Assembly: GCA_964059195.1 (NCBI GenBank)
Contig: CAXKWD010000007.1
Coordinates: forward strand, 149,593,769-149,657,768
Source of the DNA: Ectobius pallidus
Taxonomy: Eukaryota > Arthropoda > Insecta > Blattodea > Ectobiidae
Direction: 5' to 3'
Length of the DNA stretch: 64,000 nucleotides
Notes under the pieces: model-generated
Seen by the model: only the letters and a program-made list of their open reading frames with translations
Database searches by the model: none
What the model was told of the DNA's origin: nothing
Part shown: positions 21,977 through 33,876 of the stretch, in pieces
Layout: the number at the start of each line of letters is the position of its first letter
Numbering within the stretch: the stretch's first letter is position 1
Program-made: the position numbers and the translations under genes

Positions 21977-24900
21977 AGTACAGAAACTGTGTGTTAAAAG
22001 TCCTATGACAACATGTTGACTGGACGACACTAGCGCTCCATGCGGAGATTGAGTAAAGCTACATTCTCATCATATGAAATGGCTTGGGGAAAATACATAA
22101 ACACATCGCAAAATATGTTATGTTAAAAGAGAAAAAGAGAAAAATACAGAATATTTTTATTTAATGCAAATCTAATTTTAAATTTAAGAAATAATAAAAC
22201 AGATAATGTATTATATTCTAGTTAAGAAGAGGTAAACAATACCTAAATAGGCTACTGTTAAGGACTGTACCTAAGCCTAGTATTTTTTCTTTAAAATCAT
22301 TGCCCTTTAATGTAATTTATAATTCAAATTATGATAATAAATAGCCTACATATTAATTACGTAAATTATATTATAGGTCTGTCACGTTGTTCATCCTGCA
22401 CGTCATTGTTGACAGTGTATTTTGATTCTTTGCCTTATATGGCAATATACGACTTCTTATTTATTGTAGGTCTATGTAGCGTCAATTACTGCAGGATGGA
22501 CTTCATTAAACAAAACGAAAAATTCAGGAGCATTTGGAATTGAAGACACCGTCGGTACAACAGTTTTAATTAACGAGTTTTTATAGGAATTCATAAACTA
22601 TCTGTTTTCGGCGTGTGTCAAGCATAGACGGTAATTTTCACTCAAATATTTTACATATTTTGTTACTAGGTTTTCTTGTCGACCATTAATTACCTATTTT
22701 ATACACCAGAAATCATTACAACAGAATAAAATATAAAAACATTACATTAAAGTAACTTGAAACATAACCACACCAGAATCACGAGTAAGCCAGTAGACCT
22801 ACAATAAATATTACTTATTTTCGTTCTTACCTTTTAGTAGGGTACCTTATGTCATCCCGTGGGCTCCTTCGTGAAGAAAGCAACACACCTATATTTTCAG
22901 TTTCTATGAAGTCTACGGATACCCGAACCACTTGATGCTACTCTGGGGGTCGCGTCTGAGTCGCGTGATGACGTCATCAAAATGGCGGACGTCGCGTTTC
23001 ACAGAAATGGCCATAACGTGAAACCTATTTGAGATAGATACTAGCAAAAAACGGTTTTGAAATCACAATAAAATGCTCTACATTATTGTTTCTTACACGT
23101 ATGGAGCTAAGACGGCATATTCTACCGAAAAATTACACTTTTTGTTGGAAAATTGAAAAAAAAATGGTCCTGTAGAATGTGTTCTCTTGAAATTTTAATA
23201 GAAGATGATGCCGTGCCATAAATTACATGCAAACAAATTTTTTGAAGAGTTTAATAATGATACTATTCCCGTTTACCAGAAGTTTCAAATGTCACTCTTT
23301 TTAGGATAGCGTATTTGGGAGAAACTACATACATGTGATAGTGTGATATTTCACTTCTATCAAATTAATAGAAGGAGTTGTTTCTAGAAATAGAAATTTT
23401 AACTGTGAGTTAGGCACAAGAAAGGCTTCTTTTATGCAATTTTTCAGATTTTTTGAAGGGTATCCATCAGAGATATTTAAGCCCAAAAATAGTCAAAATC
23501 TGAAAAACGATAATATTTAAGGCCGGTTTTGAAATAAGGGATGTATTTTTGGGAGCTGATTTTTTCCTCACAGACAAATCACATGCAGGTTTGAACATAA
23601 AAAAAATTTGAATGTTTACAATCACTTCCTTCTCATATAAAATTTGAACCAAAGAGTTATTTTTTTTTTAAATTACCCGAATTTCAAAATCATATTTTCA
23701 TATGAAAAATTTTGTGTTGAAGAAATTACTAAAATATTTCTAAAAGCAAGCTTCAATAGTTATAAAATGACTCATAATTCAAATTTCTATCTCTTATGGT
23801 TGTTGAGTTATATGTAGTTTCTTCCAAATACGGTACCCTAAAAGGTGTGATATTTCAGTTCTATCAAATTAATAGGAGGAGTTGTTTGTAGAAATAGAAA
23901 TTTTAGCTATGAGTTAGGCACATGAAAAGCTTCTTTTATACAATTTTTCAGATTTTTTTAAGGGTACCCTTCAGAGATATTTAAGCCCAAAAACAGTCAA
24001 AATCTGAAAAACGATAATATTTGAGGCCAGTTTAGAAATAAGGGATGTATTTTTGGAAGCTGATTTTTTCCTCACAGACAAATCACATGCAGGTTTGAAC
24101 ACGAAAAAAATTTGAATGTTTACAATCACTTCCTTCTCACATAAAATTTGACCCAAAAAGTGATTTTTTTGGAAAAATTTACCCCAATTTCAAACTCATA
24201 TTTTCATATGAAACATTTTTTGTTTAAGAAAACAATAAAATATTTATAAAAGTACGCTTGAACAGTTACAAAATGGTTCATAATTCAAATTTCTAACTCT
24301 TATGGTTGTTGAGTTATGAAAATATATTTTGCAATCAGCTACATTCGCAAAAAATGTGTTACACCAGGATTGAAAATGGACACCCCTGGGATACCAAGAA
24401 CACAATAATTTTTTGGAAACTTGTTTTGACATCTTGAAACATGTATGAACTCATATACAAAAAAATATTTGTTTCTAAAATGGTCATGCAACCATTTTTT
24501 TAAAATTTGGATGGTTTTATATGGAATGACCCTTTTACAAAAACTATAACAGAATTAAAACTATTGACATTGGAAACTTCTGGTAAACGGGAGTAGAATC
24601 CTTATTAAACTCTTCAAAAAATTTGTTTGCATGTAATTTATGGCACGGCATCATCTTCTATTGAAATTTCAAGAGAACACATTCTACATGACCATTTTTT
24701 CAATTTTCCAACAAAAAGTGTAATTTTTCGGTAGAATATGCCGTCTTAGCTCCATACGTGTAAGAAACAATAATGTAGAGCATTTTATTTTGATTTCAAA
24801 ACCGTTTTTTGCAAGTCTCTATCTCAAGTAGGTTTCACGTTATGGCCATTTCTGTGAAACGCGACGTCCGCCATTTTGATGACGTCATCACGCGACTCAG

Positions 24901-25292
24901 ACGCGACCCCCAGAGTAGCATCAAGTGGTTCGGGTATCCTTAGACTTCATAGAAACTGAAAATATAGGTGTGTTTCTTTCTTCACGAAGGAGCCCACGGG
25001 ATGTGATTTTCTTACATAAGGTACCCTACTATTTCTGGATGTTTCAAGAAAGTGAAGAAATGCAATTCAGGATTTTGTCTTTTATTATTACTGAAATTTA
25101 CAGCAGAATAATAAGGTCCTTTCGAATATAGCGTGTTCTGATAAATACAACACTCCTATTTATTTACATACTTCCCGGAGTAGTTTCTGTAGTCTTACAT
25201 AATGGCCGCTACGATCGCTAGTAAATGCGCGCGCATGCTCGGCTGGCAGAAAAACGGGCTGAGTTTCTGTACTGTATTAATACTTATACTAT
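21977..25292. mobile_element. 3.3-kb composite insertion in U2
   Basis: Bounded by the direct repeat tggtgtcac (21968-21976 and 25292-25300), 8 or 9 bp depending on one ambiguous T. Near the ends, AGTACAGAAACT and AGTTTCTGTACT form inverted repeats; the right one is followed by 19 extra bases before the duplication. A 9-bp duplication would suggest a Mutator-like element, an 8-bp one hAT. It contains the foldback 22835-25031 and no recognisable transposase. Confidence 0.65.
22835..25031. mobile_element. 2.2-kb foldback element with ~470-bp inverted arms
   Basis: Left arm 22835-23307 (starting TAGTAGGGTACC) and right arm about 24566-25031 (ending GGTACCCTACTA) are near-identical inverted copies. 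Each contains a GC-rich block with the palindrome gatgacgtcatc followed by aaaatggcgg. Between the arms two direct repeats of about 503 bp (from about 23345 and 23848) give two near-identical 61-codon minus-strand open frames, which I take as non-coding. The target duplication is ambiguous (ttt or TA). Confidence 0.8.
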
Positions 25293-25831
25293 GGTGTCAC
25301 TGTGAACTCCATAGGGAGTAGGCCTACTCTAATTTATTCAAACAAAGTTTCCCTCTATACTTCATAGGAGCCGAGATATAAATTTTTCAAAATTTCCACC
25401 CCCCCCCCCCATTGCTCATTAACGAACTTGTCCGAACTATTGGGCCTAGAAATAACATAATAAAATTTGGGTCAAATATCTTCAAAACTACGGCCGCTAG
25501 CGTGTAAAGATATATAATATAAATAGCACATTTTTTTTTGAACGGGCGGCGGTTTCGTACTTAGGAAGGCATGAAACGTAATGATATGAAAGAATTTTTC
25601 GAAAGTCATGACATGGTATCGATTGCAGTAAATTACTAAATGCGAATTTATTGTTGTATCGATCTTCGTTAGCCTATACAGAGGTTTGACTGTATTGTGT
25701 ATGAAACTATGTTCTTGACCCTTGATTCCATTGTTTCATATTCCAGTTTATATCCTACAGGGGGATAGTACATCAGATAGTGCAGTAACCCACCCTAAAA
25801 TTCTATAGCCTATACGAGTGAGACTAACTTA

Positions 25832-26165
25832 ACTCAAAGGCGCTGCATCCATTTGAGGGACTAGGCCTGCCATCCGACCGATGCATCATCTGCCATATGA
25901 AGTAATTTTGATTGCGGCCCTCAAGATGACTTTTATAAATAAACTTTGCCTCCAATTCCTCTAAAGTTAGTAAGGCATGCTCTATAATAATAGGGCATTC
26001 CTCCCTCCCCGTTTTTCTAAACAAAACTTAAATTCCGTGGCGCTACATTCCTTATGGGACTAGGCCTATCATCCTATCGCTGCGTCATCTACCTTGGGTA
26101 GATGGCAGGATTGGGGGACATGTGGTCATCTTACCCGACCTCACGGCCGTTATTGATGGCTTTCA
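25832..26165 (-). repeat. Two partial SINE B copies
   Basis: About 26030-26165 matches, inverted, the 3' half of SINE B1 (31671-31984), including the block around gctgcgtcatctacc. A second, shorter and more diverged match lies at about 25832-25900. The tRNA head is missing in both. Confidence 0.6.
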
Positions 26166-26202
26166 TGGCCTACGTTTCTATTGAGTTTGTGTATATGTTA
26201 TC

Positions 26203-26852
26203 AAACTGAAAGCCGAAATGCTAGAAAAATGTATATTACCAGTGATGCTATATGGATGCCAAACCTGGGCCATGACAACAAGGTACAAACAAATGCTCCA
26301 AACATGCCAGCGAAAGATCCTGCAAATTTCAATAAAGGATAGGATAAGAAACGAAGAGATTAGAAGGAGAACAGGAATGAGCGACATCGTTTGCAAGGCA
26401 GAACAACTCAAATGGAGATGGGGAGGCCATGTGGCAAGAATGAACGACAAAAGATGGACCTACCAACTAACAATATGGGATCCCAGGGTAGGAAGAAGGA
26501 ATGTTGGAAGGCAAAGAATCAGATGGTCAGACACACTACGAGATAGGGCAGGAGCTCAATGGTCAAGGAGAGCAAGAGATCGCAAAGGTTGGAAAGAGCT
26601 AGGGAAGCTCATAGTGAAGTGAAACAAGTGAAGAAAACTGTAATCAGTCCAACACAGACAAGAAACGCAGAACAATGTCAATCAGACCAAGACATAGATA
26701 TAGAAAGAAAAGTGCCCTGTCAGGACAAAGTAGCTGACTCCTTAGGCTTAGCTCCCCTAAGTGAGTTCTATTTTTTGAGCAATCCCTGCTAGAAAGCAGG
26801 AGGCCTTAGCCCTCAAGGGATGTCAAAGGCTAATTTCATATCATTTCATTTC
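26203..26852 (+). mobile_element. LINE 3' fragment with target duplication
   Basis: A 134-codon open frame (26218-26622) encodes the C-terminal end of a non-LTR ORF2: P-V-M-L-Y-G-C-Q-T-W-A, then W-G-G-H-V-A-R-M-N-D and G-R-Q-R-I-R-W-S-D. A 3' UTR and (ttcat)n tail follow. A 10-bp duplication, atatgttatc (26193-26202 and 26853-26862), shows a 5'-truncated insertion. Confidence 0.82.
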
Positions 26853-27023
26853 ATATGTTATCGATTTCAAACTTATGTTGACCTTCCACTATAAACGCAC
26901 TCAGTTTTCTTCAATCGATGTAAAGGCTGCGGCATATAAATAGCTAGAAATTTGAATGGTTGTTTTGCTTGAATAGTTGCTTTGCTCGTAGAACCAACAT
27001 GAGAGTTTTATTTCAGTATACCG

Positions 27024-27131
<108 letters not shown>

Positions 27132-27479
27132 TTTTTTAAATAACTATGCATCCTATTTTATGACGAAATTCTCTTTTCAGAAGTCAGGCTCATTTCACCA
27201 AACGTATTTACGGTTCGTGAGCTACAAAACTTGCATATTTCTGAAAGAATTTCAAATCCCCCTGGGTTTCAATTATTCTCATTTTCCAATTGAGCTTTAG
27301 ACTATGATAAGTTAAAACTAATTTTCCACCTGTGCTCAATTATAATTAAGTATGTCACCTAATCCCCTTGGATTTTCGAACTTTCATTTTGTAGATTTTA
27401 ACTCTTCTTACTAGTTGACTATTAATATTTGTCTGCATTGTAAAGCTAGTGTACACTCCTTTTCCCGTCCCCACACACA

Positions 27480-28479
27480 ATCTCAGTATGGTTTTAGGAA
27501 GAACTTATGAACTGAAGACGTTATTGACTTGCTGGTTAAGTAGGTTCTTCAGGTGTTTGAGGACAAGACTATTGCTCAGGCCACCTTTTGTGACCTGAGC
27601 AAGGCCTTTGATTGTGTCAAACATGTGACTCTCCTAAAAAAAAAAAAAAACTAGAGTTCTATGGGATTAGAGACAACGGCTTAAAACTGTTAAAATCCTA
27701 CTTAGAAAATAGGTCTCTGATCGTGTGTGTTAATGGGGTGCAATCAGGTCGGAAAATGGTCAACATTGGTGTCCCGCAGGGATCTATTTTGGGGCCCTTT
27801 TTATTTCTAATAATGATAAATGACCTACCCTCCTTTCTTAACTCTCTGACAGTGTTGTATGCTGACAACACAACCTTTCTAAACTCTAGCAAAGATATTA
27901 ATACGTTAAAATCATTAACAAACGAAACCATCACACAAGCATCACTCTGGTTTAGAAGTAATGGATTTCTGCTAAACGAAAATAAAACACAACAATTAAT
28001 CTTTAGTTTAAATAATAAAGCACTCCCAGATGAACCTCAAAGTGTAAAGTTTCTGGGTGTATATGTGGATGGAAAGTTATCATGGGATCAACACATAAAT
28101 TACATTAGTGGTAGGTTGTCTAAGGTTATCTATTTACTCAGGTGTCAATATATATATACCTCACCGTAGACTTTCAACAACACTCAATAGCTATGAGACA
28201 ATTGGACATAAATTATATAACAAGCTTCCACCAATGTTACAAAATCAAGATAAACCCCTACCCATTTTTAAACGTACTCTGTTTGAATGGTTAGTTAAGC
28301 ACCCATTCTATGATTTGAAGGAATTTTATGATAGTACAAATAAATAAATTGGTCTGCTACATTTTTATGAAAGTGGTGCAATAGTCTAATCTATTTATTG
28401 TACAGGGTATTGTATATTTTTATTTGTGTTATAATTTGACTTTGCCTATTGTTAAAACGACCTAATGGCAATAAAATTG

Positions 28480-28482
<3 letters not shown>
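27480..28482 (+). pseudogene. CR1/Jockey-like LINE reverse transcriptase relic
   Basis: Translations in more than one frame give Q-Y-G-F-R-K-N, F-C-D-L-S-K-A-F-D-C-V, then G-V-P-Q-G-S-I-L-G-P-F-L-F and V-L-Y-A-D-N-T-T-F-L. The catalytic Y-A-D-D is Y-A-D-N here, so activity is lost. The region between C-Q-Y-I-Y and the C-terminal P-H-R-R-L-S-T-T is apparently deleted. The C-terminus (to 28347) has L-Y-N-K-L-P and F-K-R-T-L. A short 3' UTR runs into the (ATT)n tail. Confidence 0.82.

Positions 28483-28559
<77 letters not shown>
28483..28559. repeat. (ATT)n tract at LINE 3' end
   Basis: About 25 ATT units directly after the CR1/Jockey-like 3' UTR, probably grown from its tail. Confidence 0.95.
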
Positions 28560-28575
28560 CTCATAAATTACCATA

Positions 28576-28846
28576 CTAAAGTAAAGTAAAGTGTTCCCTA
28601 TTACAGGCCATGGAGGCCCAGAGGGTTCCAGGAGGTTGAGGCTCCCAGATTTTTAGACATCGGCACATGAAGGTGGTAAGGTTGTCAGCCTTACGCACCG
28701 GCCGCCTTTACCCCCAGGATTGCTCCTGGTACTCATTTCTGTTAGAGGCTGAGTCGACCCCAGGGCCATAGTGCTACCAGAAGGATTAGGCCAATTGAAA
28801 AACTCCAACGACCTCATCGGGAATCGAACCCGCGACCTTCCGGTTT
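28576..28846 (-). repeat. tRNA-derived SINE C, copy 1
   Basis: The minus-strand head gives cgcgggttcgattccc (box B); box A is missing through 5' truncation. The tail is (aaagt)n on plus. A duplication, aaattaccata, flanks it (28565-28575 and 28847-28857). Copy 2 is at 54149-54372. Confidence 0.78.
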
Positions 28847-28858
28847 AAATTACCATAA

Positions 28859-28947
28859 TGGCTCTTAATAACTTAAATAGAATTTTAGGTTTTGATTTCG
28901 GGGGAGGTCTGGACCCCTGGACCCCCCACTTCCCTACGCCACTGCCC
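28859..28947 (+). mobile_element. hAT J-family 3' end fragment
   Basis: Matches the last ~90 bases of J1, from aattttaggttttgatttc to ctacgccactg. Confidence 0.6.
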
Positions 28948-29084
28948 TGAATAATCACCGCAATTTAAGTAAGAGAAAACTAATGCATAATACACACCAA
29001 TCATAGGTTTAATAAGAAATATAGCTCTTAATTGCGAGATTGCAAAATTATCATTGTTAATTTTACTTATAATAAAATCTGAAT

Positions 29085-29300
29085 GATAATCGTCAATAGT
29101 TATCCTTACAAGGGCACCTCGCCCGAGATTGTAACGTCTGAGACTCGCATCCGAGAGGGGTCTGGTTCAAATCCCATGGCCGACCAATTTGACATGGGGT
29201 TTTTTCATGGTTTCCCCAGTCGTAAAGGCAAATGCCGAATTGGATATTTATATACCATGAATCATCCTCACCGTTTCATCCATAAAATACACCAACAATA
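29085..29300 (+). repeat. tRNA-derived SINE D
   Basis: A head with gagactcgcatccgagagg and box B-like tggttcaaatccc, followed by a body with cgaccaatttgacatgggg. A short related piece lies inside T4 near 33280-33330. Confidence 0.6.
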
Positions 29301-30262
29301 GAAATAACTGACAATCAAATAGTTCCATACCCTACCCTATTGGAGATCCCGAACTTTTGCTTTGACCTCGTAGCTAAAAGGAGTAAAAACAGAGCTGAAT
29401 TTTAAAAAAAATGGATGGTTTTTTTAATCATAATTATATAAGTGTTGAGTTAAAGAAAAACTATAATCAATGTTATTGACTTTGTTAAGGAAATTTAGGC
29501 AGACTGTTTTATTAATATTTAATAATAATTTGTTTCTATTCTATTCCTGTAACAGCCCGTTCTTTTCATGGATGCAAGTTATATTTTAAATAAGACTTCT
29601 TCACGATTGTGTCAATAATATGAGAACGAATAACGGATTTTTTTCCCAAAAGTAATTTGAAATCTTAAGATTTGTTATTAAAACCTATCTGAACATTGTG
29701 AGGAATTTGCCGGTACGTATTTTCAAATACAATTCAGAGGTTTTACAAAATTATTTTTAGAATAGGCTAGATTAGACAAAAACAATGCACGCTAAGAAAG
29801 CAAAATTTATAATTCTATCTTACTACAGTCGAACTCGACTATTTCGAACTTTCTAAATTCGAAATCTTTTTTTGAACGAAGTTCTAAGTTTCAAGGAAAA
29901 TATCAAGTATAAGAAAGAAATTTTTAAGAGGAATTTATCGAAATTCGCGTTAAGTATAATGAATAAATTGGTGCACATTAATAAAATAAACATTCGATAG
30001 GCCTAAACCAAGTAGGCTAATTTTGAATTGGCAGGTAAGTCAATATAAGTATAAAGAAAAAACAGAGTACATTATTATTATTATTATTAAATTAAAATTA
30101 AAGTAGTGTGACGTATAGAGATGTTCATATAAACTGATTTTTGCTACAGCAAATGACCTATTTCAGTTTAGGACATTTAATTTAATTTATTTAAACATAA
30201 AAATTGCTGAAATGTAGTGCCCAGTAATAATTCTTTTCAATCTACCCTCGATATAAATAGGT
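29301..30262. other. Intergenic, no gene; possible pogo-like end
   Basis: AT-rich intergenic DNA. At 29826-29880 a cagtcgaactcgactatttcg-like segment resembles a pogo-like terminus; nothing else is recognisable. Confidence 0.35.
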
Positions 30263-31000
30263 CAATTATGGTACTTTATGAGATTGTGTGTGGGGACGGG
30301 AAAATGTCTGTCCGTCCGTTCGCGTGTCTGTACGCGCGATAACTCAAATACGCTTTATCGGGTTTTCATGAAACTTGGTATACGCATATATGACGTCCAT
30401 GGCTAGAAGCCTATTGAATTTCGACCAAATCGGTTGACCGGTAACGAAATAACGAGTACTTCAATATTAATTTTGTAATGGATATACGACGCTACAATAT
30501 TATTGCATGAACCACAATATATTAAACATAAAGTAACAAATAGCCAATCGTTTATAGATATTGTTAGCCCGCCTTGATTGATTCATTTCTTCATAACGAT
30601 TTCAGTGTAAATAATAATGTAAATAAAATATTTAAAACACAACTAGCCGTTGCATATTGATATAATATTGTGCATTCTATCGATATGTATGACTACCGAT
30701 ATATACATTATATTTTAATGTGATTATTTTTTTTATTCGCTCCTGTAATTCCTGACAGATTCAGATTGACTTTTTATTCATTCATAACCTACACGGCTGC
30801 ATTAAACTTGAAATAAACATGTCAGTGAATCGTAGGTCTATTACATCATTAATATTATTACCAGCGCATTTTGTTTTTGGAGTTTAACTCTGAGATCTAT
30901 TACAAAAATAACTTCTTTTCTGCATGGGCCTATCATAATTGTAAGTATCACTGATCAAAAAAGTAATCTGGCACTTTGTTATATCAGTTTAACTGATTTT
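30263..31000 (+). mobile_element. Family T element, copy 3 (one unit)
   Basis: Has the tactttatgagattgtgtg start, the TCTG-rich stretch, a single ttttcatgaaacttggtata unit and the 3' part ending ctggcactttgttatatcag. Carries a 6-bp insertion, gggcct (30926-30931), that other T copies lack. Confidence 0.78.
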
Positions 31001-31052
31001 ATTTAAGCTCTATTTTGTCAAATATTTAATTATTTTATTTAATAATAAATTA

Positions 31053-31492
31053 CGTCCACCGCTGTGGCTCAGGGGATGCGTTCAATCCTCTCACGCAGCG
31101 GGCCCGGGTTCGATTCCTGGTCGGGACAAGTTACCTAGGTGAGGTTTTTCTGGGTTTTTTCCTCACCTTTGAGACAAATGTCGGGTAACTTTAGGCACTC
31201 ATCTGGCCGTCATTATCATCTTCATCCCATCCTCGCCTTGTTTGGATTGAGTGTGTGTGTGAATGGTGTGTCTCGTCCTATGTGATCGTGTTGTCTCGGA
31301 GGTGGCCCCGGCATTGGGCTGATCACTCATCCGGGGAGGCCCTCCATGTCCTTGTCTGGTCAAAAAAGTATGTATGTGATCCAAAGATAATTCCTCTCCC
31401 GACAGGTCGCGGCCCTGTAAGGCCCGGGCGGCTTGGGTCGCTTAAATCCTAAAAGGGAGAGGTGAAACTACGGTAAAGAAAGAAAGAAAGAA
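31053..31492 (+). repeat. tRNA-derived SINE A, copy 1
   Basis: About 440 bp. The head has box A-like tggctcaggggatgcg and a perfect box B, ggttcgattcc. The tail is (aaag)n. A duplication, aataaatta, flanks it (31044-31052 and 31493-31501). Copy 2, inverted, is at 53574-54013. Confidence 0.88.
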
Positions 31493-31670
31493 AATAAATT
31501 ACTGAACTTGTAAATGTGGGCCTATTATTTCCACTGTTCCATGTGATATTTAACTTTTCTTATAAATAGTAATCAAGTGTTATAACGATTTCTTGTTTTA
31601 AGTTGGCAAGTCTTAGAGTATAGTCAACAAATATACTAAATCATTTTTCAGTACTATAATAGCATAAATG

Positions 31671-31984
31671 ACCGCCGGCGTGGTCTTGTGGTTATCGTCA
31701 CTGACTACAGATCCGTCGGCCCGGGTTCGATCCCCGGTACCTCCTCGGATTTTTCTGAGGTAGGGAGGTCTGGTAGGGGTGCACTCAGCCTCGTGATTCA
31801 AATTGAGGAGCTGCTTGATAGAGAAGTAGCGGCTCCGGTCATGGAAACTACCATTAACGGCCGTGAGTGTCGGCTTGCTGACCACATGCCCCCCCCAAAT
31901 TCTGCCATCTGCATACGGTAGATGACGCAGCGGTCGGGTGGTAGGCAAGTCCCTCCAGGGATGTAGCGCCACGGAGTTTAGTTT
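31671..31984 (+). repeat. tRNA-derived SINE B, copy 1
   Basis: 314 bp. The head has box A-like tggtcttgtggttatcg and box B ggttcgatccc. A long perfect duplication, ataatagcataaatg (31656-31670 and 31985-31999), shows LINE-mediated insertion into J2. Other copies are at 50499 and, partially, at 25832-26165. Confidence 0.9.
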
Positions 31985-32607
31985 ATAATAGCATAAATGT
32001 GATTTTCATTAGTTCAATATTTAAAAATTGTGCACCCCCCCCCCCCCCGACACTTTCGACCCTCCCCGAAATTATTTTCTGGCTACGCCACTGATTGTGG
32101 GGTTATAATGTTGATTTTATGATGGAGAGTATTATACTTACGTCTCATAGAGGAAATCTGTCGCCGGTGGTTTGCTCGGTGGTTGGGTATATGGAGAGGT
32201 GTCCTTAAACTTGAGCGTGGCCATTACTGCGGAGCAAGCAGAACTGATTCCAGCAATACACGTGACATCTCTGGTATGGACTGTATATAGGAAACTTCTC
32301 GATTCTGCGCTCACAATACCTCCCCACCTACCGCAACTGAACCCGGGTGCGGCTTCAAGTTCAATAAGCAAGCAGTCGACACTCGACACCCGACACCTAG
32401 CTCATACCAGCAGGCGTGAATTACATGAAGACCGGTATTCAAATGCTCCGAAGGGGTGGGGAAATTCATGTCTAAAGTCCGACAGCTCAGGCACGGTTGG
32501 GAGGGGAAGGGGGAGTAATCTTTGTCTGTGTATTATTATTGTCATATTATCTTTTCTGTCATTAGTACAATTTTTTTCTTTCTTTCCTTCATATTTGTAT
32601 AGCATTA

Positions 32608-32666
32608 TTAAGTGCCAGTATGGTACTTTATGAGATTGTGTGTGGGGGACGGAAAAATGTCTGCCC

Positions 32667-32702
<36 letters not shown>

Positions 32703-33532
32703 GACTCTGTCTGTCTATCTGTATGTCCGTGTGTCTGTACGCGCCATAACTCAAGTACGCTTTATCGGATTTTCATGAAACTTGGTATACGCATTTATAA
32801 TGTCCATGGGAAGAACCCTATTGTTATTGAACCAAATCGGTTCAGCGGTACCGGCGTCAAACCCAATTTAGTGTTTTTATATAAATGCGCCATAACTCAA
32901 ATACGCTTTATCGGATTTTCATGAAACTTGGTATACACATTTATAATCTCCATGGGAAGACGTCTGTTGATATTTGACCAAATCGGTTGGCCGGTACCGG
33001 AATAATGCCCAATTTAGTGCATTTTTATGGTATATAACAAAAGACCCCAAAAATCAAATATGCTTTATCGGATTTTCATGAAACTTGGTATACGCATTTA
33101 TAACGTCCATGGCAAGAAGCCTATAAATTTTGGACCTAATCGGTTGACCGGTACCAGAGTAACGACTAATTAAAGGTCACATGTTTTTTTAATTTTTGTC
33201 TACCGGTATAATTTGACAGTTAACACTATTCCTTCACTTATTCTTATTAAACGACATCGTCAAACTGACTGGACTCGTTTTCTGGAGGTCCCCGGATCAA
33301 ATCCCGGAGCCGGCCGATTTGGCATGGGTTTTTTTTAATTTTATTTTTTATTTTTATGTGAGTGCGCGATTGTCAAGGTATCACAAATCTGTAGTTCTCC
33401 TGACGCTGGTCGATTTTAATCTGATTAGAAAAACTTATGTTCTGCATATCATAATTGCAATTATAATTGATTCAACAAAAACATACTGACACTTTGTTAT
33501 ATCAGTTTACCTGATTTTATTATATTATAAGT
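32608..33532 (+). mobile_element. Family T element, copy 4 (three units)
   Basis: Starts aagtgccagtatggtac and ends catactgacactttgttata. After a long CTGT tract there are three ~145-150-bp units (from about 32743, 32887 and 33036), each with atcggattttcatgaaactt and gaccaaatcggttgnccggt-like sequence. A SINE D-like piece lies in the 3' part. Confidence 0.82.
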
Positions 33533-33589
33533 TATCGTATTATATTCTTTTGTATTATTAGCGTTACATTTCTCTTTCTTTGTCTTGTG

Positions 33590-33700
33590 CATAGTAAAAG
33601 CACGAACGGCCGTCTAGGCCCGTGCGTTGGATTTATTCTATGGATAATGTATTTAATATGTATATAAGAATAAAGATGCACCTTACCATACCATACCATT
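33590..33700 (+). repeat. Possible LINE 3' UTR fragment
   Basis: A GC-richer block, gcacgaacggccgtctaggc, followed by a (cata)-like simple tail near 33685 resembles a LINE 3' end. No coding part is attached. Confidence 0.35.
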
Positions 33701-33876
33701 ATCCAATGCATTGGACAAGAACTTCAAGTACTTGTCAGGCGATATTTGAAATCAAAGATGCGCTATTACACTACATCCAACAGATTTGACCAAAACCAGT
33801 TTTCTCTGTATACAAGGCTATAGGGAAAGCTTGAGTTTCGAAGGTTAAATCACAATAAAGTTATACATAATGCCAT

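Larger units (their letters stand above)
21770..25640 (-). mobile_element. Element U2, split by a 3.3-kb insertion
   Basis: Positions 21770-21976 and 25293-25640 match, in inverted orientation, contiguous parts of U1 (57848-59160). The two halves rejoin exactly across a duplicated tggtgtcac. U2 has lost some internal sequence relative to U1. Contains an AGGCCT (25320-25325) that U1 lacks. Confidence 0.75.
31001..32095 (-). mobile_element. hAT element J2 split by two SINEs
   Basis: Reading on the minus strand from 32095 (cagtggcgtagccagaaaat) the sequence follows J1, is interrupted by SINE B1 (31671-31984), resumes, and is interrupted again by SINE A1 (31053-31492). The far end is diverged or truncated near 31001. 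Confidence 0.75.

Noticed and set aside
23467..24156. Two near-identical 61-codon minus-strand frames in the foldback
   Set aside because: They are the same frame in two direct repeats, with no domain or initiation context; treated as non-coding.
29826..29960. Possible full pogo-like transposon
   Set aside because: Only one terminus-like segment is visible; the matching end and any transposase are absent.
31060..31130. Candidate functional tRNA gene
   Set aside because: Box A and box B are good, but no tRNA cloverleaf with acceptor stem follows; it is the head of a ~440-bp SINE with target duplications.
32650..32740. Short-period CTGT repeats considered as a CRISPR-like array
   Set aside because: The period is 4 bp without spacers and it belongs to family T; no cas-like genes and a eukaryotic context.
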